A stretch of 64,000 bases of DNA, taken from contig CM077834.1 of NCBI GenBank assembly GCA_039720395.1, forward strand, positions 3,554,607-3,618,606, in the 5' to 3' direction. Under the pieces are notes generated by a model that saw only the letters and a program-made list of their open reading frames with translations, was not told where the DNA came from and did no database searches. This document shows, one piece after another, positions 11,951 to 21,523 of the stretch (within the stretch, counting starts at the first letter, position 1; each line of letters opens with the position of its first letter). The position numbers and the translations under genes are program-made. The DNA comes from Liquidambar formosana. Lineage: Eukaryota; Streptophyta; Magnoliopsida; Saxifragales; Altingiaceae.

Positions 11951-11993
11951 ACTGTTCACCTACAGTAAAAGAAACCCCCCGGGTTATATTAGA
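11940..11993 (-). other. Candidate Helitron 5' terminus
   Basis: Read on the minus strand from 11993: TCTAATATAACCCGGGGGG, then TTTCTTTTACTGTAGGTGAACAGTAAAG-type sequence, then CCACGTGG-like GCTACGTGGC. The TC start, early AT run and CCCGG block are typical of plant Helitrons. The expected A/T insertion dinucleotide is not clean. The plus-strand sequence beyond it is unrelated to the leader repeats, which supports a border here. Confidence 0.5.
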
Positions 11994-12231
11994 AGGGAAA
12001 TTGTAAATAAATGTACTCATTCTCAATTTTAGGACCCACTTGGGTGCGTAAAATTATCCTTTTTTATAAACTATTATCATTTAAATTCGCTAATTGCAGA
12101 TCGATTTAGTCTTTTATAAATGCATGCATGATTCAATTAGCATTCATGAACTGTCTGGTATACTTGAGGGGAAAAAAAAATGCACTCATTTCAAATTCGG
12201 TGCAGTTTGGTGAGTAAACATTTGAATTTAT

Positions 12232-12374
12232 GCTATGTTTGGATAATATATTTTTAGATAGAATTTGCTTTTGAGATGAAATTTGTAAAATTTTTATAAG
12301 GATTCCTTATAAAAATTTTACAAATTTCATCTCAAAAGCAAATTCTACCTAAAAATTCCTTATCCAAACATAGC
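12232..12374. repeat. 143-bp snap-back palindrome (MITE-like)
   Basis: Two arms of about 70 bp, each starting GCTATGTTTGGATAA from the outside, meet at a centre near 12302 (AAGGATTCCTT). They differ at only about five positions, so the single strand would fold into one long hairpin. There is no coding capacity. The GCTATGTTTGG ends resemble common plant miniature elements, but a clear target duplication is not visible. Confidence 0.85.
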
Positions 12375-12746
12375 TTAATAGAATTTTGAACATAAGCTTT
12401 TCGATAAATTTTGAATCAATACAAAATCTCCTATCCTTTATTTTTCTTTTTTAAGCGAGGAGTGGCCAGTGTGTAGTAAGTAGTACTCGTAACTCATAAA
12501 CACAACAGGGTAAGAAACCCAAGTTGACAAATGACCCCGATTAAATTTCACCAAATTTTGTGGCTTAAATGACTAAGTGAAATAGGAGTATATTTTAATT
12601 TTCAAGAGATCCAGATAAGTCAAAATAAGATTTTGGGATTTTTTTTTTCTTCATTTTCGGACAATGAGCAAGAATTTCATTCAATTTATTATTTTTGAGA
12701 ATTGATGAGGGTAACATCCTTGATCTTCCCTTTATAAAAATGGAGA

Positions 12747-13122
12747 GATAATCTTTTCTTCTTCCAATTTTTCGATCTTCCCATTCATTACCTGCGGACC
12801 CTTCTTCCCCTAATTCTTTCCATTCTACCAATGAATAATCTATAATAATTCGCAAATCCAGATCGGCTAATTGTTCTCGGATAGCACCCGCTCCAGTAGA
12901 TATTTCTCTATTTCGAAATGTATCGAAGCCTTGGGTAGTAAAAAAAAGTGGAATGCTGTATTTCCAGGATTGGATCTCATATTCGAATGAACCTCGTAAT
13001 CGTAAGAAAGTAGGTTTTTTAGCTATGGGCCTAGCAAAAGAAAAATTAGGATAGGATCCTATACGATCTCCCCCCTTCAAAATCGGACGTGAAAGTTTCC
13101 TCTCATCCGGCTCAAGTAGTTA
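12747..13122 (-). pseudogene. rpoC1: Nuclear plastid DNA insert: rpoC1 exon 2 start with group II intron end
   Basis: On the minus strand, 13047-12747 encodes about 100 residues characteristic of chloroplast RNA polymerase subunit beta' exon 2 ([43 protein letters not shown]). Directly upstream, 13122-13083 reads TTGAGCCGGATGAGAGGAAA and ACTTTCACGTC, the domain V signature of a group II intron, as expected for the rpoC1 intron. At residue 111 the match stops (after GRRKDY) and unrelated sequence follows. This is a plastid-to-nucleus DNA transfer, not a functional gene: no start, no catalytic region. Retaining the intron means genomic DNA, not spliced RNA, was the source. Confidence 0.88.
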
Positions 13123-13168
13123 CATCAAATAAAAATAAAGAAAGGGGTTTTCGGCTTTCAAATTCTAG

Positions 13169-13404
13169 GAAACTCTCCCTCTGTCTCATAAAGATAGATC
13201 AAGTTTGATAAAACATGCAATTTAAGAAAAGTCATTATTGTACCAACTTGTCACTTTTTAAACTCTAACTTTCCAAAAGTACTATTTCTTGTTTGGTATT
13301 AGGTTTTGTGTTAAAAGTAATTATTGAAACAATTAAGGGTAGTACATGAAAGTTCAAAAAATAATTATTTCACTTTTCAAAGTGGACAAAACATTTTGGA
13401 ATAA
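13169..13404. mobile_element. Decayed Stowaway-like (Tc1/Mariner) MITE
   Basis: The left end reads CTCCCTCTGTCTCATAAAGA, close to the CTCCCTCCGTCCC ends of Stowaway MITEs, followed by TAGATCAAGTTTGA. The right side has CAAAGTGGACAAAACATTTT, the partner subterminal segment, but the terminal GGGACGGAGGGAG is gone. No TA duplication can be confirmed. Beyond it (13405-13980) I see only AT-rich DNA and a G-run at 13585-13604. Confidence 0.45.
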
Positions 13405-13982
13405 AAAAATTACAAAAATGTCTTAGCTTTATTGGACGAGTAGCACTCAGGCTGTGAGACTGGTGCTTATTTTGTAATGTTACTCATACATAAAATTGAC
13501 TCGATATAAATTGTAACCTAAGGTTAAGTAAACCTTTTAGAATGGGCTTTAAAGTTAAAATTTTAAATGAGACCATTTTTTTTGGGGGGGGGGGGGGGGG
13601 GGGGCTTTTTAATAGATGGGTTTGGAAGGCCTAAGGCGGCCATTTCAATTGTTACCCATTGAGACACCTTTGCTCGATCAAACAAAAGTAAGCACAAGAC
13701 ATCAAGAACAATACGATTTACGTGGCAAAAGCTAGTGCAAAACAACATTGATTAACACTCCATTAAAGCATTTGAAACTTTAAAACACATTACCCATACA
13801 AGAACATAGAAAGACACATGAATAAATATGATTGAGAAATACCAAGATTACTCAATAAATTAATCCATGTCCCTTTTAGCTACACGCTTGTGGCACCTGC
13901 CTGACCAAATGCCTTTATTAATTGAAATTACATAGACGACTTTCATAAGCTACATGTTCTTCCACAGGGGAGGAGGGGTTAT

Positions 13983-14641
13983 CTAGCTGTTGCCGGCTCC
14001 AGTTTCGATTGCGGCGCCATGTCCAGGGTGACCACCGTGACCAGGTTTGCCGTGGTGTTTGTGATGATGCTCGTGCTCTTCACCCTTCTTGTGCTCGTGT
14101 TCATGCTCGTGATGCTTCCCATCCTTCTTGCTGTCCGTTTGCACGCTCTCCTCTATAAATAAATAAATAAAAACGGAAAATATCAGTACTATTTTAAAGC
14201 TTTTTCGGTTAGCTGTTTAAATCAAGACCAAGAACCCCCCTATCATGCCCCAATAATGCCCCATTACCAATTTTTTCACCCAATACTTATTTTAGTGGAA
14301 AATTTATGGCACACACTGCAATTGGGGAGGACCAAGGCCCTTGATTTGCAAGCTGCCTTGCTTGCAATGTCATGCAAGCATGATGATTTTCTAGCTAGGA
14401 TAATGAGTTGGTCACATGACCAATCTATGGCATTTTGTGTTGTGCAGATCATCGAGATGCATGCGATTAAAACGCTAGTAGAGAAACACATTTTAGCTTC
14501 AATATTAAAATTAAAAGAGGATAGAAACTTACGGGTGGTTTGGGTTGTTTCGGCTAGCTCTCGGGCTGAAACCTCGGAGGACATGATGAGAACAACAGCA
14601 AATAAGAGGCCAACGAGGAGGAAAGTCTTGGAGTATGCCAT
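13983..14641 (-). CDS. Secreted His/Gly-rich GRP-family protein
   Basis: Two exons, complement(join(13983..14152, 14533..14641)), give 92 aa. Exon 1 encodes a signal peptide (MAYSKTFLLVGLLFAVVLIM) ending in SSEVSARELAET, the hallmark N-terminus of the plant glycine-rich/CORA-like GRP family. The intron has GTAAGT and a TATAG acceptor. Exon 2 is extremely rich in His, Glu, Lys and Gly (HHEHEHEHKK, HHHKHHGKPGHGGHPGHG) and ends ETGAGNS. The family is secreted to the cell wall and often stress-, cold- or ABA-induced; the His clusters suggest metal binding, which is inference. A TATA box lies 88 bp upstream of the ATG. The start is the only ATG that gives a signal peptide. Function in this plant is unknown. 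Confidence 0.85.
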
Positions 14642-14728
14642 TTTTTTTCTTGCAACAAGGAAATGAAAAAGACTTTACTAAGATCTCTGCTGAAGGGATG
14701 GATGAGTGAGTGCAATGGGACTCCCCTC

Positions 14729-14738
14729 CTATTTATAG
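14729..14738 (-). promoter_or_regulatory. TATA box of the GRP-family gene
   Basis: CTATAAATAG on the minus strand, 88 bp upstream of the start codon at 14641, followed by a short pyrimidine-containing leader. Spacing fits a leader of about 55-60 nt. A GA microsatellite lies just upstream. Confidence 0.75.
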
Positions 14739-14758
14739 ACTTGTGTGGGTGTGTGTAT

Positions 14759-14797
<39 letters not shown>
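14759..14797. repeat. (GA)n microsatellite in the GRP promoter
   Basis: About 19 GA units immediately upstream of the TATA box; on the gene's strand it is a CT tract. GA/CT tracts near plant promoters can bind GAGA-type (BBR/BPC) factors, but a role here is only inference. Confidence 0.9.
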
Positions 14798-14799
<2 letters not shown>

Positions 14800-15438
14800 C
14801 ATATAATTATTGAATTCTGGTGATGATGGTGATTTATGTTAAATTTTGGGAGTGCAAGAGTCAAGCCTTGGCCTAGGAGGTGGGACCATATGATTTTGTC
14901 TAATTCCACAAAAAAGAAAAGATAGGATTGAATAATGTTGATTGTGTATAGCTATGGTGTAAAAGGTTGAAGATTTGGTCTGAACTAATTCAGTCATCAT
15001 CTGATGGAGAATTTACTGGGGATGTGGCAAATTGGTTCAATTCGGAACTTTGGATATGTAGGGGTTATCGATCTGTCTAATCAACTACCTCTCTCCTTAA
15101 TTACTTGGCATATATGCCTGGTTTCAACATGGTTAGGTATTAGAAGGCTCAAGGTTTGCTAATGGAGCAATAAGAGTTCAACTGATATCCAATGGGTACG
15201 TGGCACACTGTCCTACCCCTAATGCTACCCATATATGCATCTACCTCCTAGGACCATCTTTCCTATTGCAACTTGCCTTTAATTAAAATTATTAGCTAGC
15301 TGCTAGGTTACAACAGTGCACTTTCTTTTTTTTACTTTTTCTTTTTGTGCTGCGATACAGCAGTGCAATTAAATCCCAATCTTACTTGTGTAGCTCATAG
15401 CTCATCTCGAATTAATAATTTAAACCGTGAACGTGTAA

Positions 15439-15483
<45 letters not shown>

Positions 15484-15727
15484 TTAATCCATAGGTTAGC
15501 ATGCACACAATCCTAGTTAACCGGTCGCACATGTATATATTTTTTTTTTATATTATAAAAATAATAGATATTAAGAATAAAATTTTCTATTGTTTAGAAA
15601 TTAATTGCATTTAGGCTCACAATCCAAAGCAAAAATAAGAACATGTTCAATATAATTGTTTTAGGACGTCAATAATAGGGCTTGGCAAGAGCGAAAAGGA
15701 CATTAAGTGATGGGAGAAATCAAATCT
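14800..15727. other. Intergenic DNA with a (CT)n tract
   Basis: No gene is seen. A clean CT microsatellite spans about 15442-15480. The rest is unremarkable AT-rich DNA that may hold distal promoter of the GRP gene. Confidence 0.7.
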
Positions 15728-15936
15728 GGATTTGGTGATAGTTTGAAAAAAACCATCACTGTGATAGTATGATCCAAGCTGTCCATAAAAGCAATGGATG
15801 GTTCGGATCAAAAGTTCAATAAATTGTTGATGTTAGCATTTTTTTGGGTTTTTGATCTAAACCATTCATTACTTTTATGGAAGACTCAAATTACACCATT
15901 ATGATGATGGTTTTTTTTCAAACCATCAGTGAATCC
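15728..15936. mobile_element. MITE with ~90-bp imperfect terminal inverted repeats
   Basis: The left arm starts GGATTTGGTGATAGTTTGAA and the right arm, reverse-complemented, starts GGATTCACTGATGGTTTGAA. Pairing continues through AAAAACCATCA, TCCATAAAAG and GGATCAAAA blocks on both sides. It has no ORF. A target duplication is not obvious. Confidence 0.7.
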
Positions 15937-17046
15937 TTACTTGGGAGAAACCTACTGCATCGTGGGCACTGGGCATTTCCCATTTTCCTCGTCAAAATTA
16001 AAGAAAAAATTCACGTAATAGGTGATTGAAATCAGTGTTGAAGTCTTAAAATAAAAAAATAAAATAAAAATAATGTCACAGAGTCTTGAAACAAAATAAA
16101 ATTAGAATTAGAATTGAAACTAGCAGCCCATGCCAGTAGGCAGCTCATTATCAACCATTGGTGTGAACATGGGGGAAAGGAATACAAAATTACGCGACAG
16201 TAATTGAGTGATTTTAGGGACAATTAAAAAAAATTACACACGTGATCATAAAAACTTTTCATGTCGGCAGTTAGTTTTTTTTATTTAATTAACATATATT
16301 ATTAATAATTGTAGACATACATAGGCATATTGGACTTTGAGCAACTTTTTTTAAAAAAAAAAAATTGCCAAATACTCCCTCCTGGTTAGCTCTCAATATA
16401 CTTGGATTATCAAGAAAATAAAATCACATTGCAACAATCTTTTTGTAATCGGATGAAATTATTCTCTTTTTTTGTAAGATACCAATAATATGAACAGAAA
16501 AAAAATTAAGGGGACAAAAAAATTCAATTTCACAGTACCTTTTTTAAAATTCAGAGCAATGCATGCGTCGCTGCTCACGTCATTGAGTCATTAAAAACAG
16601 AGAAAGTGGCCCAATACGTTGGACCTTCACTGGTCACGAGGACACGTTTTGGTCTCTACATTTTTTTTTTTATTTTTTTCCTTCTTCTAATACAAGAGGA
16701 AGAAACATGGAGAAGGCAACCCAAAAAAAAAAAAAAAAAACAGAAAAAACCTTGGAGGAACAGCGACACCTCTTGCTCTTGTGGGAGTGTCGTATTTATT
16801 GTGCTCCAAAATGCCTTAATAGTGGTTGAATGGTTACGTCCCATCTCACGTCATTCTTATATTTGTCCTGTTTTACATTTCTCTTCAATGGCTATAAGAT
16901 GGTCCAGGATGAAGCTTGAGGCTGTTGGGATCTGCCAAGTTGACAAATTGGTCATATACTTAAAGAAATTCACATGGATTAATGCCTACAATAAAGGGTA
17001 AGTTGATGAAAAATCCCCTTTTGAAGTATGGAGGGTGTCAATAGCT
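15937..17046. other. AT-rich intergenic DNA, no supported gene
   Basis: Open frames here (for example 16606-17001) are built on poly-A and poly-T runs and lack recognisable domains or splice context. I see no RNA gene or repeat family. Confidence 0.6.
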
Positions 17047-17307
17047 AGATAACTCCTCTTACGTTTTAATTTTGTCAATGTGTTTCTAGTTGAGTTGGAA
17101 TACAAAATCAATTGTCGATGGTTATCTAATTAGTCATGACACTGGTAAAGGTTCCTACAATTTTGGATAACATGAATCCATATCACGTGCGTAATCACGT
17201 GACTAAGTTTCGTTAAATTTCATTATGGCATGACAGTGGAACACATTGAAAAAAATTAAAATACAAAGAAGACACATTGACAAAATTAAAATATAGGAGG
17301 ATTATCT
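17047..17307. mobile_element. MITE with ~38-bp terminal inverted repeats
   Basis: The left end AGATAACTCCTCTTACGTTT and the reverse complement of the right end, AGATAATCCTCCTATATTTT, continue into a shared TTAATTTTGTCAATGTGT block. The 261-bp element is non-coding. A degraded third copy of the end motif lies just outside the right end (TATTTTAGGAGGG near 17318-17330). Confidence 0.65.
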
Positions 17308-18275
17308 GCTAATCCTTTATATTTTAGGAGGGTTTTCTGTAATTTATCCTAAATAAATATGGTGTTTATATAAAGAAAAAGAAGCTAGAAGCATATTAGA
17401 TAGTTAACATTTCATACATGTGATTTCTGGGCCTATATATAATTTTATATATATATGTGCATGTGATTAGGGAGGAATAACATTTATACTATGTCAGCTT
17501 TTTTAGGTATCATTGCATTTTGTAAGTGTAAGGGATTAAGAATTGTCAAAAAAATTGCAACCTCGAACACACACACACTATATATATATATAGTCTCCTT
17601 ATGAGATTAACCTAATATAACTTTAGGTTAGGTCATCTTCCAAAACTCTATCTCTAATTTTTATTTTTCAAAATTAACCGTTAGATTAGATCTATTTTAT
17701 GTGAAGATCATGCATACCGGAGTCTTGTGCTTTGTGCCTTGTGCCTTGTGCATTGTATCTTCTATCATATTAATTTTTATACTATGAATGTTTAAAAAAA
17801 AATATCAATCCAATCGATCTATTCATAATATACCAAATTTCTAAATTTATGTCCCAACATTGGATCTCACAAGACCCAATGAATTTGTTTTTAGATTAGT
17901 TATTTTTTCATTGGGCTTCTTCCAAAACTCTTGAACATAAAAAGATCCAACAACTCAATAGTGTGAGTCGTCTAACATAGGTCATTAGAGAATTAATTTG
18001 GGTTCAAACTTCGATAAAAGTAAAACTTAGATATTTCTAATGGTAAATATATATATATAAATAAAAGAATCGTAAAAAAAATTTACATCCCTTGGTCTTT
18101 TTTTTTTTCTTTTGATATCAGGAGGTTCCAGATGCTTTGTACCTGACTAATCTCCTGGGCATATGTAATTCCCCCGTCCCATATCCACCAGGCAATAGCA
18201 TTTGAATTTTTTATTTTTCTTCAAGTAATTTTTGCTTAATAAGAATAAAAAGAGAAAGAAACGTGAGGGAAATGA

Positions 18276-18278
<3 letters not shown>
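17308..18278. other. AT-rich intergenic DNA
   Basis: No gene or clear repeat family is seen. Short microsatellite runs occur, such as TATATA near 17440 and 17580 and a GTGCCTTGTGC run near 17730. Confidence 0.6.

Positions 18279-18320
<42 letters not shown>
18279..18320. repeat. (AT)n microsatellite, Helitron insertion site
   Basis: About 21 AT units directly abut the CTAG end of a Helitron-like element. Helitrons insert between A and T, so an AT run is an ideal target. Confidence 0.9.
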
Positions 18321-18321
<1 letters not shown>

Positions 18322-18322
<1 letters not shown>

Positions 18323-18740
18323 TAGATATAGCACACGTGCGTTGCACATGAATATTTTTAAATAATATTAGTTATACAAAATAATAAATACCTAAACATT
18401 TTATATTTTTTTCATAAATATTTTTAAAGATAAACATTTTATATTTTTTTATATTTTATATTTTATATTTTTATATTTTATATCTTAAGGTATGTGTTTT
18501 AGAATTATAGTTTCCATATTTCTATATATTTCTATTTATCATATAAGAATTATAGTTTCCGTTTCCTTTGAATTCCTATTTGTGTTTCATATATTAAGGT
18601 ATGTGTTTTAGAATTATAGTTTCCATATTGCTATATTTCCTATATATGCAGAAGGGTGGGTAATTGTGTATTTAAATATTAAAATAAGGATATATTAGTT
18701 AATCAAAAGTTTTTCTTACATTTATCTTTTTATAGGTAGT
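18322..18740 (-). mobile_element. Non-autonomous Helitron, 3' end resolved
   Basis: On the minus strand the element ends with CATGTGCAACGCACGTG (18350-18334), a 7-bp stem (one G-T pair) with a 3-nt loop, then 8 nt, then CTAG (18325-18322) followed by T. This is the canonical plant Helitron 3' terminus in order and spacing. Inside, a roughly 110-bp unit (AAGGTATGTGTTTTAGAATT at about 18487 and 18597) is tandemly repeated. The 5' end is uncertain; TTATACTACCTATAAAAAGA on the minus strand near 18745-18730 resembles one but lacks a clear TC start. Confidence 0.6.
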
Positions 18741-19375
18741 ATAAATATATACACACACTCATCTTACATTACCAAAAAAACTAAAAAAACACTCATCCAA
18801 GTAAGAAATAGATTTTTGCGGAGCAGAGTTTGGTGAAACAGCTCATGTAGGGTACACTTTTGTCGCATGTAAGTCCTGATTTGGTAAATACATTAATGAC
18901 TTTATAAAGCATGCCTGTGTGGGAAATCAAAAGCTTCAGATTCTCATAGCCGCAAAGTGGGAAAGCAAAGAAGATGAGTATCCCAAATGGATATGAAAAA
19001 ACAAAAGTATGGTATCAACTGCGGACGTCATGGCTGACGCTGGATTGAATGACTGTCAATATCATTCCCCAAGATATGATAATGAACCGTGCATGTGAAT
19101 TGTGTTCCGTGGACAGCAATGCAGCAATGCTGATTGTGCTCTATCTCTATCTCTCTTACACAGATTTGATCTTTAGCCAAAAGCTTAATAGAAAGATATC
19201 AAACCTGCCTGTCTCAAGGAAAGATATTCAACTAAAATCCAGGAAACCCCCCACCAAAAATATATCAAACCGGCCTACCCCACCCCTCGAGTGGCTCTAG
19301 GTCACTCCTAAAAGGATTTGATGGTTAGTAGGTCCTGGGTTCCATGCTTTGAAAATTGAAATACATACCGGGAGC
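18741..19375. other. Intergenic DNA, no supported gene
   Basis: The only sizeable frame (19049-19300, plus) has no recognisable domain. Nothing else is identified. Confidence 0.5.
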
Positions 19376-19447
19376 TGATATTACGACCCCAAAATTTTAT
19401 TCGTATATCCCATTAAGTTTGAATTTTTTTTTTTTAAAGGTTTAAGA

Positions 19448-19488
<41 letters not shown>

Positions 19489-19793
19489 AAAATTGGCCAC
19501 GTTGTCGATTAGAAAACGTCATTTTGAACAACTTTGTAAAAAAAAGTTATTTCAAAATAAGTCATTTAAGTAGATTTTCTAGGCATTTACCATCTATGTT
19601 TAATTTTTTGCATGCCATAAAATCAACTTAAATTATAGATTTTAGAAAAACTTTTTTCTGTAAAGTTTTTCAAAATGATGTTTTCTAATAAACTACGTGA
19701 AAACTTTTCATAAAAACATTTTATATATTTCTAAAATTTTTAAAAATCAAAATTAAGAGATTATACAAATAAAGTTTTGGGGTTACAATAACC
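19376..19793. mobile_element. Long-TIR MITE family, copy 1
   Basis: The arms run most of the element's length. Shared blocks in inverted order include ACCCCAAAA(T/C)TTTATT, AAAACGTCATTTTGAA versus rc of TTCAAAATGATGTTTT, and TAGATTTT. The left end TGATATTACGACCCC matches the reverse-complemented right end GGTTATTGTAACCCC. An (AT)n tract (about 19451-19484) expands the left arm. The same family recurs at 43841-44245 and 44437-44842 in this window. It has no coding capacity. Confidence 0.75.
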
Positions 19794-20019
19794 GGACCCA
19801 TACCCACATTGTTCTAAATTATTGTTAGGATACAGCCCAGTTCCCCTCGTTAAGCCATTGGTGGGATGCTCACTTTGACTATGATTGGGTCGGTAGGGTG
19901 AAATGGGCCTACTTGTAACAATTCGCGAGTTGGGGCTTGCTCCTCCCAGGGTTACCATATGGGTTTCCTCCTTCTACCCTTTTTGTTTTTCCAAAAGAGA
20001 AAAAGATCCAAGGAAAAAG
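19794..20019. other. Short spacer between two repeats
   Basis: No gene is seen; ordinary mixed-composition DNA between the long-TIR MITE and the next hAT-like repeat. Confidence 0.5.
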
Positions 20020-20701
20020 GGGTGTTAATGGTTTTGGTTAAAACCGAGAACCAAATCAAACCAAACCAAATCGGGCGGTTTGATTTGATTATTTTGTCAT
20101 TAGGTTTGGTTATGGTTTTAATTTTAGAAAACCGAACTCAATTGGTTTGGTTTTGGTTTTCAGTGTTAAAAAACCAAATCAAACCGAAAAAACCGAAAAA
20201 TATAATATATATATATATATAAACTTAAAGTTTGTAAATTCCCAATTCTAATAAGGGTAACTGAAGATAGTGGAGAAAGATAATTGAAGAAAGGAGGATG
20301 GTGGAAAGACGTTTGGAATGGGCTTGTTCTTGTTGATTTTAAGTTTCTTATTGTTTTTCCTTTTTTAGATTGGCATATATTAAACTAGCTATTAATGTTG
20401 TGTGTATTAATGTTGTGTGTGATATTGACATATTGATATATGACAATATGTTTCTATTTTGACACAATGTTTGTTTTTTTTAGTTGCTAATGTGATGCTT
20501 TTATTAAAAATGTTTTTATTTGAAGTTTGGCATGTCATTTTTTTTCATTTTCAATTATTTGTTGTTACTTGATAGGTTAAAACCGAAACCGAACTGAACC
20601 AAACCGAAATATAATGGTTTGGTTTGGTTTGATTTTTTGGTAGTATGGTTTGATTTGAAATCTCCCCTAAAACTGAACCAAACCGAACCATTAACACCCC
20701 T
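20020..20701. mobile_element. hAT-like non-autonomous element rich in CCAAACC/GGTTTGG
   Basis: The outer ends are AGGGGTGTTAATGGTT (left) and its complement AACCATTAACACCCCT (right), an almost perfect terminal inverted repeat typical of plant hAT miniature elements. Both subterminal regions are packed with AACCAAACC, AACCGAA and GGTTTGGTT motifs, which in hAT elements can act as transposase-binding clusters (inference). A clear 8-bp target duplication is not present, so the element is old or the edge is imprecise. Confidence 0.6.
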
Positions 20702-21120
20702 AAATACTATGGGTTCCATACATCCACTTGTCTAATGGATGACATGGAAATGACCAATTAGTTATATATAAAAAATTGAGTCTCATTTGTATTGAATTCA
20801 AAGAAAAACAGTGTAAGTCACACCAAGAGATGGATCAAATTGGTGGATGTAGCACAGCCCTCTTAGCTAAAAGGTCAACAAAGACGTCAAACCCATCATA
20901 GCAAAAATTTAGATGGACTCTTGTTAGCATCTAAGCCCACTAGATAGTGGGTCCTTGTTACCAGTCCCTCTTAGGCACAAAGTATTGGATTCAACTACTT
21001 ACTTCAAGTCCAGTCGGTAGATCCTTGGAGATTGGGCCTTAAAACGTTTTTGGGCCATGGACATGGCCAGTTTTCATATTGGTGAGAAATCATCTACTGT
21101 ACTCACTACTCAGGCCGTAA
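20702..21120. other. Upstream region of the V-ATPase subunit e gene
   Basis: No gene or known repeat is seen. It probably includes the promoter of the gene starting near 21120; no convincing TATA box is visible, as is common for housekeeping genes. Confidence 0.4.
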
Positions 21121-21523
21121 ACCAATAACGCAAGCTGCCAAGGCATCATCGATCAAAGGCGAAGGCGAAACCAAAACGACGAGCTTCTGGCTCCACGGAG
21201 AAGCGTCGCAGATCGTCGGAGGTTATCTCTCTCTTAATCTTTGTTTGGCATCCGAGAAAACGCTGGAAAGGAAAAGAAAATAATGAGTCTTTTGACTGGA
21301 ACCTTTTTTGTTTTCGTCGGTTCCAACTTCGTGGTGATCATTTTTATTTTCCTGCATTTTCTCGGCCAACAAACGGAGCTTTTAGGGTTTACGTTTTGGA
21401 TCACTGTAGAATTCTATGGCCTAGAGCACGATCTTGCATTTGTTTGAATTTCTGAATTTGAACTGTTTATTCACAGAAATTTCTTGGATTTCAGATCTTC
21501 GGTCAGTGAGATTCAACACGGAG

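Larger units (their letters stand above)
1543..11993 (-). mobile_element. Autonomous-type Helitron (rolling-circle transposon)
   Basis: The minus strand encodes a Rep (HUH endonuclease) plus PIF1-family helicase protein, the defining gene of autonomous Helitrons. Upstream of it (7.1-12.0 kb) is a long intron-bearing, repeat-rich leader. At 11993 the minus strand begins TCTAATATAACCCGGGG, which resembles plant Helitron 5' ends (TC start, AT-rich run, then CCCGG), followed by a GAACAGTAAA motif. The base before TC is T rather than the expected A, so the exact border is uncertain. The 3' end (hairpin plus CTRR) should lie below 1543, but I could not identify one and it may be outside the window. 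Size and gene content fit a 10-kb-class element. Confidence 0.8.

Noticed and set aside
11270..11959. 229-aa frame (minus) and overlapping plus-strand frames in the Helitron 5' repeats
   Set aside because: Built on the 192-bp tandem repeat, CT tracts and poly-A/G runs; no conserved domain, and an apparent splice donor lies inside.
13585..13604. Long G-run as a possible G-quadruplex regulator (also about 44814-44829)
   Set aside because: Homopolymer runs in non-coding repeat DNA with no gene nearby; run length may also be an assembly artefact.
14256..14666. 136-aa plus-strand frame overlapping the GRP-family gene
   Set aside because: Antisense shadow of the gene's intron and first exon; the minus strand has signal peptide, splice sites and TATA box.
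16606..17001. 131-aa plus-strand frame
   Set aside because: Passes through a poly-A run (KKKKKKQKK) and T-rich stretch; no domain or promoter support.
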